DNA of 64,000 nt from Bedellia somnulentella (Eukaryota; Arthropoda; Insecta; Lepidoptera; Bedelliidae), in assembly GCA_963576735.1 (NCBI GenBank), contig OY755178.1, forward strand, positions 5,952,001-6,016,000, written 5' to 3'. A model generated the notes under the pieces. That model did no database searches. It was not told the DNA's origin and saw only the letters and a program-made list of their open reading frames with translations. This document shows, piece by piece, positions 1 to 11,000 of this stretch. Position numbers and translations under genes: made by a program. Every line of letters starts with the position of its first letter. Position 1 is the stretch's first letter.

Positions 1-405
1 CAATTAAAATATATAACAAACTCCCCCAACAATTAAAAAATGTCAGTAGTTATCCTATATTTATAAAAAGGTAAAGAGTTTATTATTAGATAGATCCTAT
101 TACACCACCCTAGAATACTTGAATGATAACTTTGATAACGTGAGGATATAAAGTATAAATATTATTGTTTTAAAAATTAAATGCTTAAATGATTATTATA
201 TTGTGTCCACTAATTTTTAAATTCATATACATATTAGTTGTTTTTGTTTTAAAATTTTATATTTTCTTTCTTCCTTTTTATTTTTAGCTATAAGTTTTGT
301 ATTTATAAGTTAATTGCAGTGCCCGACGGGGCCCACAAGGTCCAAATTGTAAATGTCACCATATTGATACTGTGGATTTATGCAATAAAGATTTGAATTT
401 GAATT
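1..405 (+). mobile_element. 3' end of a decayed non-LTR retrotransposon (CR1-like)
   Basis: The first ~100 bases read as a broken version of the C-terminus usual in CR1-type LINE ORF2 proteins (IYNKLPQQLKN, then several stops). A poly(A)-type ending follows near 385, with AATAAAG and a short ATTTGAATTTGAATT tail, the microsatellite-like tail common in CR1-clade elements. The 5' part is outside the window. The clade assignment is from memory of the motif and is moderate. Confidence 0.5.
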
Positions 406-645
406 AAAAAGTTAGGTTTAGGTTTAAGGTAATTTTATTTCCAAAGTAATGTTAAGTAACGCTGCTTTAGAAGTTTTTAAATCACTTTATCCTAAGAATC
501 AGGACTCTAGCCAAGAACTATTTAGGATAGCCCAAGAAAACTAAAAACGATAATTTTATGAGATGATAAGAAAACAAACAAATAGAATAACCGATAGAGT
601 GAAAGAGAGATAGATGCGTTACTTGATTCACGCTCTCATCCATTC

Positions 646-868
646 ACCGTAAATCCCTAGGAGGGGCAGACAGAGCTTGATATTAAGAAATTTCTTAGCT
701 ACTTTTAAATGGGGAAAAGATTGTAAAATAAAGGTTCTTGTCGATGAGTCTCCAACCATATCGCTTATAAATCACTTAAAAAGCCACAATACCCTTAGTG
801 CCTCTTACGATCACGCTCGGGAAGAAATTAGGAAGTACTATTTTAAGCTATACACAGCACGTAGTAAG
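646..868 (-). repeat. SINE-A copy, diverged
   Basis: SINE-A is a ~245 bp family found throughout this window. On its own strand it starts GCTGTGTAGTGTCGGC, has an A-box-like CGGCTTAG near the start and a B-box-like GGTTGGAGACC about 95 bases in, and ends with a CCCC-loop-GGG hairpin, ATTTATAGCCGTGAG and a (GTAT)n tail. This copy is old. It lacks the GTAT tail and is open in one frame only by chance. Confidence 0.7.
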
Positions 869-1374
869 CAGAAAATGACATGCCCTGGTAAAGAGCTTAT
901 TCCATTACACTTTGTCGTTTCTGAATTCAGACGTCCTTCGAAGTGACTGCCGCAGACGCTTGTTATTCCACTACACAAATTTGTCTACTTTTCAGAAGCC
1001 TAGCGTTCTGAACGTTATACCACTAGTCTGAATTCAGATTCTGTGGCTTTCAGACGTCTTCATTCAGACAAATGGAATAAGCTCTTAAAGCAGGTAAATG
1101 GCAACCCTGACAACCCAATGAACAGAAAAAGCTGCCGCCGATATGTCTCGGCAGAATGGAACTTTCCAAGAGCCGATTGGTGAATGAGCTAGATTGGTTT
1201 TACTCGTAGCGTGGAACGAACTTTCACTGTTGAAAAGCATCTGTTATCCTAATGGAAGTTTTATTATTTTTATTCAAAATATTCAGAAATGTCTAAAGCT
1301 GCAGATGAATAAAAACTTGTCATTTTATTGAGGAGATGACCTTGATATATTTACTTCGAGAATTCGACGGTAAT

Positions 1375-1494
1375 TAACCACACATATAATGTTTTATGAA
1401 ATTACATAATGGGGTAGCCTCGACTTAGAATTTGAACCCAGCTCTCCTGCATGAGTAGCAGTGGTGTGTCCACTGAGCTATCAAGGATGTTTCA
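1375..1494 (-). repeat. SINE-B fragment, tRNA-like head
   Basis: Contains the tRNA-like head of the second SINE family (GAGCTATCA on the complementary strand, then a T-arm-like TTGAACCC). The body and tail are missing. Confidence 0.55.
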
Positions 1495-1546
1495 TTATTT
1501 ATAATTTAACGCAAATTTATATGCATTTATATTGCGAATAAATGCA

Positions 1547-1680
1547 TACATACATACATATACTCACGCCATTAGTTCTTATTGGGGAAGGCAGAGACTA
1601 TCGATCGCCACTTTGTACGATCCTGGCAAACCTCTCTTCGTTTACATTCTTCAATCTACTCATTCACAATATCTTTTAGA
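1547..1680 (-). mobile_element. LINE 3' tail (RTE-like)
   Basis: Inverted (GTAT)n tail, then the end of a LINE ORF2: on the minus strand the remnant reads like [17 protein letters not shown], the same terminus seen in longer copies at 23389 and 32071. Heavily 5'-truncated. Confidence 0.65.
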
Positions 1681-1751
1681 AATATAACGTTGTATGATAT
1701 TATGTACAAACATACATACATATACTTAGTCATTAATGAAAGCGCTAATAC

Positions 1752-1996
1752 ATACATACATATACTCACGGCTATAAATCCCTAGAAGGGGTAGTCAGAG
1801 GTAAGGAATTAGAAATTCCTCAGCCACTTTTGGAAAATTGAGTGGGGAAAAGATGGTAAAGTAAAGGTTGATGGTGATGGGTCTCCAACCGCATCGCCCG
1901 AAAATCCCTTAAAAGCCCCAATACCGTTAGTCGCCTCTTATGTACACCCATCAGTAGAAACAGGGTAGTGCTATTCTAAGCCGATACTACACTACT
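1752..1996 (-). repeat. SINE-A copy, near full length
   Basis: Runs from the inverted GTAT tail to the head (GCCGATACTACAC). It lies about 70 bp from the LINE tail to its left and shares that element's tail sequence. Confidence 0.8.
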
Positions 1997-2426
1997 ATGT
2001 TGTGTACCTACTTCATTGATTTTATAGAGGAAACAGATATACAAATGATAAATGAACATGTTATCTGTCTAACTATCACGGTTCATGAAACAGACAAACA
2101 ATAAAACTTGGTAATAGGGTCCCATTTTAAATTTGTCGTACAGAACACAAAACCCTAGTTACAGAAGTAAGGCCAAAAATTCCGACCGATAGAAACATTA
2201 GGGAAAGTTTAATATCTACAAACCTACCTGCAACTATTCTCTTGGCTGAAGCCCCTAGAGGGAAGGCTTGAGCTCCGATCTCCTTTCTTAACTATTCAAC
2301 TTTAAGGATGCGGGGAGTAATGGAATCGCACTAAACTTACTCACAATGCTCAAAAAATAACACTGATGAACATACGTTCTGAACTTCTAATAGGTGAGGC
2401 TAGATTTGACTAATAACATAAAACAT

Positions 2427-2556
2427 ACATAAACATAAACGTTCACGCCGTTTATCCCCGAAGGGGTTGGCAGAGGTACCAATACTCCTGAACTCACATG
2501 GCAAGCGCCATCTAGTTTCCAGAGAAGGTACCCACGTTTTGCTTAGACTTTTGTTC
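2427..2556 (-). repeat. SINE-B 3' half
   Basis: Carries the SINE-B tail (CGTTCACGCCG, then the CCCCGAAGGGG hairpin) and part of the body with the conserved ACCCACGTTTTGCTTAG stretch. The tRNA-like head is missing. Confidence 0.7.
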
Positions 2557-2761
2557 TAAATAATTATGTTGTTAATTCTGAAAATCGGGATAGCTGTATT
2601 TAATTAATTTATTTGTGATAAATACAAAACCCTGATTCCATCAATGGCATCATCAATTTCCTGTTAAAACAAGATACCGCAAACAAACAAAAACTAAATG
2701 GAAAACATGGCACTCATAATCAATATAACAAACTGATAAGAATAAAAACAAACATGCTTAC

Positions 2762-2879
2762 CTTTCTCAAATCTACTATTTATCGCAACAGACGTTTTCC
2801 TTAGTAACGGAGTAAGTTCAGAAGCACCATATGGTTTTTGTGAGGCACTGCTGCTAACTATTTTAGTAAACACATTCAT
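2762..2879 (-). CDS. Orphan first exon of an unidentified minus-strand gene
   Basis: An ATG at 2879 opens 39 codons (MNVFTKIVSSSASQKPYGAS..., ending NSRFEK) and runs into a strong splice donor, GAAAG|GTAAGCATG, with donor GT at 2760-2761 and phase 1. The coding is free of stops and unlike the repeats around it. No following exon was found between the donor and the left edge, so the rest of the gene would lie beyond position 1. The N-terminus has few acidic residues and could be a mitochondrial presequence, but this is a guess. I do not recognise the protein. It could also be a chance ORF with a chance donor. Confidence 0.4.
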
Positions 2880-3567
2880 TTTCCGTTTCTCCGTAATTCG
2901 TAATATTTAAATCAAATGTCCTAGCAATGTGATAATGTTTTTATTTACATCTTTGCACGCACTCTTCGGAATTTTAATTTGATACTAACAAAACACTTAT
3001 ATGGTAGCTAGAAGCAGGTTAAAAGGCTTCGAACAAATGAAAACGATATGTTACAAGGTCAACCACTGACACACACTAAACAAGATTTTTAGCAACAAAA
3101 AAGTTGTTCGTAAAAGTTTGGTCGCTTCAGAACTATTTAAACGCAACCTTTTTGGAATTTGAAATAAATGTAAAACATAGGTTTAAATTTTGAAAGTTTG
3201 GGATAGAATAGTCAACAGTGACAGTGCACAGTTACTGAGTCGATAACACACTTGATTAATATAAAATGTAACTATTAATTGCATAAGAAGATAAGATGTA
3301 CTTCTTTACGAAGTAGCCATGACACCGTATCGTCAACACTCCGATATATCGAACGAATGGAAAATAACTACCCGACAAGATTACGGGGCTTTTATTTTAT
3401 TGAAACATACAAGTGATTAGAGGTATTTATTAATGGATAGCCTAATAACTGCAGTGTAAAAATTCCATACATTAGGATATTAATTGACTTCTTTCTAAAT
3501 GAAATCTTTGCATTGAATTGTTTGGTTAACTCGGTTTATGATAAGTATATGTTTGTATAATTTACGT

Positions 3568-3768
3568 TCAGTTATATACAAAAATGTAAATAAAATGTTC
3601 TATGTACTCAATTTCAAAATCGATCCCTTGCATCAATTGCGATTGAGCAATTTGGGCTTGTTCTTGAACAAATAATGGCGGTACAGCAAATACAATTTTA
3701 CCCCACGAATAAAATACCGCCGAGTAGTATAAATGGTAAAGAACCGTTATCATATCATAACTTTCCAA
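3568..3768 (-). CDS. Unassigned coding-looking ORF
   Basis: A 66-codon frame with balanced amino-acid use (contains SWGKIVFAVPPLFVQEQAQI), open for some codons upstream of the ATG as well. It does not match the repeats I can recognise. It could be an exon of a lost or distant gene, a transposon remnant or chance. No clear acceptor or donor fixes its limits. Confidence 0.2.
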   Translation of the reverse strand: MESYDMITVLYHLYYSAVFYSWGKIVFAVPPLFVQEQAQIAQSQLMQGIDFEIEYIEHFIYIFVYN

Positions 3769-3880
3769 GACTTTAATCTGTTCTATTCAAATCCAAACCC
3801 ACCCACTGATTTTTCAAATGAATTATTTATTTGAATTTAAATATTTCGTCATACATGACTGATCAAAAAACCATACATCT

Positions 3881-4310
3881 TCTATACTTATAATAAATCT
3901 GTAGAGAGGTCAATTCTGTACATGAAATATATTTTCAAAATAACTATCAGGTTGTGATTAGGGATCGATACTGATGCCAAAAATGCAATCAGTAAAATTT
4001 TTGTCTGTCTGTCTGTCGGTTTGTATGTTCCTTATGGAAACGAAAACTACTCGACAGATTTTAACGAAACTTGGTACAATTATTCTTCATACTCCTGGGC
4101 AGGTTTTTGTATACTTTCCAACCGAGTAGTAAAGGGGAATTTTGGGAAATTTTGGGAAAACGGGAGAAGTTACTCCATTTTTTAAGCTTCCGTCGCGTGT
4201 GCAGCCTTAATGGTTAAACTTACATAGAAAATATGTATGACGGAAATATTCTTCATAAAATTATCTAAAAAAAAATCCTCAACAGTTTATGTCTATCTTT
4301 TACGGTTGAC
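3881..4310 (+). mobile_element. Helitron 5' part
   Basis: Begins TCTATACTTATAATAAATC after a T and continues with the GTCTGTCTGTCTG stretch and a segment containing CGTCGCGTGTGCAGCC. The same order occurs inverted in the complete copy at 46199-47156. The right part is missing: SINE-A begins at 4311, so the CTAG 3' end is not present here. Confidence 0.75.
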
Positions 4311-4540
4311 TTACGGCTATAAATCCCTTAACGGGGTAGCCAGAGCTTTGGAATGAGAAATTCCTCAGCCACTTTTGGAAGTTGATTGGGAAAAAGATGG
4401 TAATAATAAATGTTTTTGGTGATGGGTCACCAACCACATCGCCCAAAAATCACTTAAAAAGCCCTATACCCTTAGTCGCCTCTTACGATCACCCACAGGT
4501 AGAAATGGGGTAGTGTTATTCTAAGCCGACACTACACAGC
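4311..4540 (-). repeat. SINE-A copy, left arm of an inverted pair
   Basis: Near full length. Its tail is joined directly to the Helitron remnant and its head faces the next SINE-A copy 34 bp away. Confidence 0.8.
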
Positions 4541-4574
4541 AATCTATGTATATTATGTAAATTAAATTCAACGC

Positions 4575-4803
4575 CTTGTAGTAGCCGGCACTTAGAATGG
4601 CACTACCCTTTACCCACGGGTGTCGTAAGAGGCCGTAAGTGTTTTGGTTTTGAGCGATGCGATTAGAGACCTATCACCAACGATACTTTATTTCTACCAT
4701 CTTCTCCCCTATCAATTTCCAAATGTAGCTGAGGGTAATTTCTAGCTCTGTAGCTCTGGCTAGCCCTTTTTGGGATTTATTGCCGTGAGTATATGTATGT
4801 ATA
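4575..4803 (+). repeat. SINE-A copy, right arm of an inverted pair
   Basis: Head-to-head with the preceding copy. The pair could fold into a long imperfect hairpin. Sequence divergence between the arms suggests separate insertions. Confidence 0.8.
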
Positions 4804-5096
4804 TAAAATAAATTTAAGTAATGGTTTTGGATAAAATTATTCCCAATAAACTGTGTAACCAAACTCAATAATTTAGTAATAATTCAGAAACATAAATAAA
4901 AAAAACTTAAACTCACTGAACACCTTACCTTAAGCTCGCAATTGCGAATCTATCAAACTGCATGTCAAATCATGAATAAGTGATCGCTCACATCAACGTC
5001 CGCCTAATAAATTATTGATGCACCTTGCAGCTAAATAAAGAGCTCTGCATATCAGTTTTCCTCACATTATTGAGCAAGTCTTAGTAACAAGTCGAA

Positions 5097-8000
5097 ATGA
5101 GGCTTAATGCATTGTTCCTATTGTTTTTTCTGAAGTGTAGTGTCGCGGAAATGAATGAGGAAGCAGCGATGGTTGTGAGCGTCATCAACGCGATGGAGAG
5201 GCCATCCTCTATCATTGCAACGCTCTGTTGGTCTTTAGGTACAAGTCTGTAGTATTATTTATAGGATGTATATTTTATACCCGTAGGCAGTTACTGTAGT
5301 TACTGCTGGCTTTGAGTTTAGTTTGAAAGTATTTATGTGTTTGCTCTGTTTCATGGTTAAAATAAAAGTGGGAGATATATAATATGCAACTACAAGCCGA
5401 AAGCAAGAAATCATAAAATCACAAAAAAATATTAAAATTCTAGAAGTAAATTCTAGAATATTCAACAAGCCAAGAGCAGCAGATTATAAATGAACAAAAA
5501 ACATTGAGAAATTAAAAAGTATATCAATTTAAATCTAATTTTCTCATATACTTCAATAGCAAAATAAATAAAACTATTTAATCAATGAATTAACCATCAA
5601 AAAACTGAAAAGGAAAAATATGCCAAATTTCAACATGATACAATCGAAATTTCGGAATATTCATACAAAATTAAGTATTCTTGGGAATTCAAGAGAATTA
5701 TTCTCATTAAAAGCAGTAAAGCGTTCTACCAGTCAAATTTCAGCTCTTTAGGTCCAACCATTTAGGCTGTGCGCTGTTTGTCAGTGAGTCAGTAACGGAG
5801 CGATTTAATATATAGAGATTTTCACAAAATTATTCAGCTCTTTCAAACCCTGATATCTTAATGTATGTTTTCAGAATCAAAGGTTGAACTATTCGAAGTT
5901 CTAGCTAAGAACATATCAGCACACAAGACCCAATTTCTAAGCGAAGACACAGCTCCTGAAAGGCGGGAAAAAGACGAGCATGTCGTGTTTTTGGTCGATC
6001 TTATGTGCTCTCATGTATCTGAATATTTTGATAAGGTATTATTCGTAACAACCGTGATAGCTCAAAGGATAAGAAATCCCATCCGTCATCCAGATAGGCG
6101 ACAATTCGAAACCCGAGTCGGGCCTACACCAATGTGTGTTTTGTAAAGTCATATGTATGTGTGTGTGTGTGTATCAAGGATGTTAACGGTGAGGGAAAAC
6201 ATCGTGAGGTAACGCACATGGCTGAGTTGTTCTTAGTCATGTCACAGTGAATTCATACCAAACGGTTAAAGGTTTCCCCCTTATCACGAGTGTACTCACG
6301 TCCAAGCAAAACGTGGGTACTCCGAACAGTATTTTTACCTCTGCCAACCCTTTCGGGGATATACGGCGTGAACGTTTGAATATGCATAAAATAAATGTCT
6401 TTATACGATTGGTTAAACTTTTTAAATTGCTTGGCTTATTAGACAGCGGTATATAAAAGTGATCGTTGACAGTAAATAGCTTTTTCATATGCCGACAATC
6501 GAATATTACATACAACATCTATTCGAATAAAACTCTATGGTTATTTATATTATAACTATAACCCACAACTTGTAGTATATAACAAAGAAAAAAAGGATGT
6601 AATTTTATTAATGTAACAAATAAATTGTGCAATGTAGCGTTGCAGTTATTTTAAATTGCCGAAAAAGTTCAGTTTCAGCTTGTGTGTCCACAGTCGCATA
6701 TCTCGCAGGACACGTCCGTTGCTGGTTTTCAGCTGGCATCGGTTACTTACAAATCAATACAATACATACATAAATACTACTCACGGCTATAAATCCCTAG
6801 AAGGGGTAGCCAGAGCTAAGTAATTAGAAATTCCTCAGCCACTTTTGGAAAGTTGTGTGGGGAAGGATGGTAAAATAAAGGTTGTTGGTGATGGGTCTCC
6901 AACCGCATCGCCCAAAAAATTCCTTAAAAGCCCCCAATACCGTTAGTCACCTCTTACGTACACCCTAATATAATATATATAATACAATACTATCAATAAA
7001 TTATGTAAAACTAAACGTATGTCAATCTATACTAATATAATAAAGAGGAATACTTTGTTTGATTGTAATGATTATGCTTTAAAAACTACAAGACCGATTT
7101 AAAAAAAACTTTTACAAATGAAAAGCTAAGCCTTTCAAAAACAGCAAAGGCTATATATCATTACGCTAAATATCGTAGAGGGTAAGCAGTGAAATATACT
7201 TAACACCATCTGCGCGAAGCCGGAGCAGACCAATGACCAATGAAAATTATTTATAAAAAATATTTTTAAACAATATAATTGTTTAATGAAACGAACTTTT
7301 TGTTTTCGGTACCTACTAAGAGTTGGGATCTAAAAAACTTCAGATCACCCTTTCGATGGTTTCTCATTGATAAATTTCCTGATGGTCAGGAAAACAGTGT
7401 CATACCACAAGCGATTCGGAATATCTATATTTCCGTTGACTCAGAGGTTATATTAGCGAGGAAGACAGAGAATGGAACTTATGTCCTGCAGTTGAGTAAG
7501 TACCTATATTTAAATTATTTTGTTTAAAAGAAAGGAAAAAAAGATTTTTATTTGCTAAAACACATAATGCAAAACACTTAGCACATGGACAAAAAATATT
7601 TTTTTTCGTCTGTCAAGCAGGGCAATCAATCAGTTTTTATTGTTAAGTGGCCAAGGGGACACAAAATAATACTAGTGTCATTGAAAGCCTAACGCCCGAT
7701 TTCAGAATTAAGTATTCAAGCTGAGAACGACTTAAGTATCGTTTTGTCTCATTCAGTTGTTAATTCCTTACCATAACGTAACAAATCATCACTCTTAAGA
7801 TCCCATATTTTACCCCCTTCAAATCGGTGAGGTTGAAGGTTATACTTCACTGCAACGTCTACTATCAGTTACTATGTACTATACAATGTGTTAAACTTAG
7901 TAATTGCACAGAAGCGGTCGGGTTACAACTAAACAAGCATCGATCAGAGGAAAAGAGCACCAACTTCTATGGATATATGAGAGAAAACATGGTAGGGAAA

Positions 8001-11000
8001 CCCACATGGCTGAGGGTTACTCTGCTCGCCAGGTGACAAAAATGTCAAGTGCAGTTTGCAAATAACTATAATTAAGTTCCAAAACAGTTCATGGAATAGC
8101 CAAAATACACAGTTTTCTTTTCAGTTTACAAAGTAAGTCCAAAACATAACTGGATATTCGAAGACTACGGAATATGGTCCGAAGATACTGGGTTTACAAG
8201 ATCTCGCTTCTCAACTGTACCATTAGCAAAACGAAGATTGAACTTAAAGGGAACACTTATCTCTATTTCCTACGTACTAACGTACAACGATTCTGTAAAC
8301 CACTTGGAAGATGGCATGTAAGTTATTGACCAACATTTTTCACCAATGGTGACCTGTGCGACCCTGAAAATAAACACAGGCTATGTTCATAACAGTAACA
8401 AACATATGTAAAAATTCCGTAACTATCGGTCTTTCGAAATCTAGAAAGAATAAAACTTGTAAGTATAACAATGTTCTATGCTTTATACAATACTATTAAT
8501 GAAATAAAAAAACGTCAGTGCCCAGTGTGCACACAAGCTCACACAACAAAATGTAACGACATGTAAAATAAAAATTGATGTAAGATTTTTTGATTGGATA
8601 CCTAACAAAGAGTAAATTTTATAACAAAACTAATTAATTATGGAGAAATCAATAATTCCACGAATAAACGCATGCACGTTGTGACATTAGGTAAATTGTC
8701 ATAATTTATATAAGATAATTTATAACCAAAAACTATACAGAGAATTAGTATGCTGCTGCTGTTGCTTTTTTGACGTGTTAATGAACTCTGGCTGCATGCA
8801 CGAGAAAATGTCACGTTCTGAGAGCCAAAAGGCACAAGCAATAGAGATATGGGATTAACAAAAAGTTTGTTTTTCAATCAACTAACGTTCTTTACTTGCT
8901 TCTTATCTGACCACATATAATTTATAGTCTAAACTTAAAATTATAGTCCGTAACCCGATATAACAGCCAAAAAACTTTTTTTTGTCGTGCATTACGGCTT
9001 GGAATGTCACAACCCCTTTCTATCCACGGGTGTCAAAAGAGGCGACTCCAGGTATGAGGCTTTTTAAGTGGTTTTTGGGCGATGCGTTTGGAGACCCATT
9101 ACAAACGATAAATTATTTCTACCATCTTCATACCCTCTCTATTTCAATCAACTTTCAAATGTTGCTAAGGAGTTTCGAGCTCTGAAGCTCTTGCTACCCC
9201 TATTTGGGATTTATGGCCGTTAGTAAACTTACTTTGTTACAGAGACAACCATATAGACACAGTAACCAAGGTGACATATTTTACCAACCATCATCTGCTC
9301 GACCTGCTGAATGCTAGCAGAAGAATCAGGTTTGCAGACACTTGGGGCTATTTCGTTAATAACTCTTGGAATGGTATGACTGGCGACTTAGTACGGGCGG
9401 AAGCAGAAATAGGAGGTAATTTCTAAAAATGAGTCTTTTTAAACAAATGTAAATTAAAATAAGCTTGTAAAAAGACTGATAACAAAACAAAGTCTTCTCT
9501 ATTTTTTTTCGGTAAGAAGTTATTACAGTTTGTCGTCAACTCAATATCAAAGTTCCCTTTCTCAAAGTTGACACATAAAATTGTGCTACCAACTTCAACT
9601 TCCAGGAACACCAATGTTCTTCACGCCAGCTCGAATGGGGTTCGTCGAGTACGTAACGAGTCCTACCCCGACCCGTTCCAAGTTCGTGTTCCAGCAACCG
9701 AAGTTGTCGTACGAGAACAACCTGTTCCTGCTCTCGTTCCGGACGTCGGTGTGGTACAGCTCTATCGCTCTCGTCGCATTGCTGTTGCTGGCGTTGTTTG
9801 CAGCCGCGGCCTGGGAGTGGGAGAAGTATAAGGGCGCGGGAGATGTGAGAATAATGATGATCCCTATCCGACTTAGCTTAGGTACACTCCTTTGCCTCGC
9901 CAGGGCGGCCATCAGCCGCCCGGCAAAACAAACGTTAAGGTGACGCCGCATAGGCCGCAGGGCCAGCAGCACCGAACCGGAGGGGTTTTAGTCGGTAAAA
10001 GTCCGACATACCCCCGTCGCTCTCTCGAGTGGCGTGGGATCCTATGAGGATTTCCCCTCCGGTAAACAAAAAAAAAAAGAATAATGATTTATTTTTGTAT
10101 TGTTTTTCATCTAATACATATATGGGGCGGACCACTAGTAGTATATAAATCCAGTAGAATAACAATTAGCAAAAAATATTGTTTCACTTATCTATGTTAC
10201 ATAGCTGAAATGCGAAAACAAGGGTAGCAAAAACTTCAGAATCGGAACTTCTCAGCCACTTTAGAAATTGACTGGCGAAAAGATGGTAAAGTGGAGAATG
10301 GGTATAGGTAGCTTGGTGAATCTTAAAATGAATTAACGGAGGATTACCGTTACAATTATGAATTAATAATTGTAACGGTAATAGTCCTATGATTGAAAAT
10401 GTGTCGGTTAACGGTATTAGTTTGTGTTTTGAAATCGACAGCGGATCAGCTGTAACAGTGATTTCAGAGAAATTTTACAATAATTATTTTTCAAACGTGC
10501 CATTGTCAACTAGCAATAAAAAACTGGTTAGTTATACGGGCTCCATTATCACGACGACGCTTGGGTGTGTGCGATTATGTTTCACGTATAGTGGATGTTC
10601 ACACTCATTAGATGTATTTGTCGTCCGTGGCGTAGGCCCTCCCTTGTTAGGGCGAAATTTTATATCTACCTTTAAATTAGAATTTACTAAAGTTAATTAT
10701 TGTGATAGCTTTGACATTGGTTCCGGATTAAGTAAAAAATTTCCCAAAGTTTTTTCTGAAAAGTTAGGTTGTTTTAATAAATACGAAGTATCTTTGGTTT
10801 TAAAACCAGACGCAATACCTAAGTTTTGTAAAGCGCGACCCGTACCCTTCGCTTTGAAAGAAAAAGTCAATAAAGAATTAGATCGTCTGTTAGAATTAGG
10901 AATAATCGAACCAGTGGATTACTCTGATTATGCGTCGCCTATAGTTAGTGTTCTCAAGCCTAGCGGGGAAGTTCGTATTTGTGCTGATGATTCGGTTACA

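Larger units (their letters stand above)
2880..5096. other. Spacer between the orphan exon and the IR gene
   Basis: Apart from the unassigned ORF at 3568-3768, a Helitron 5' part and an inverted SINE pair, I see no coding or RNA gene. Promoters for both flanking genes should lie here, but no diagnostic element was recognised. Confidence 0.4.

Noticed and set aside
5865..6146. ORF continuing past IR exon 2
   Set aside because: Beyond 6035 the frame runs through a splice donor into a SINE-B.
7279..7320. Extension of IR exon 3 upstream to an ATG-like NETNFLFS start
   Set aside because: There is no acceptor AG before it. The in-phase TACTAAG at 7320 gives an acceptable splice site, although this boundary stays the weakest in the model.
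9568..9972. Overlapping ORFs on both strands at IR exon 6
   Set aside because: They are shadows of the GC-rich TM1 exon. Only the frame encoding the TM1 region is supported by splice phase.
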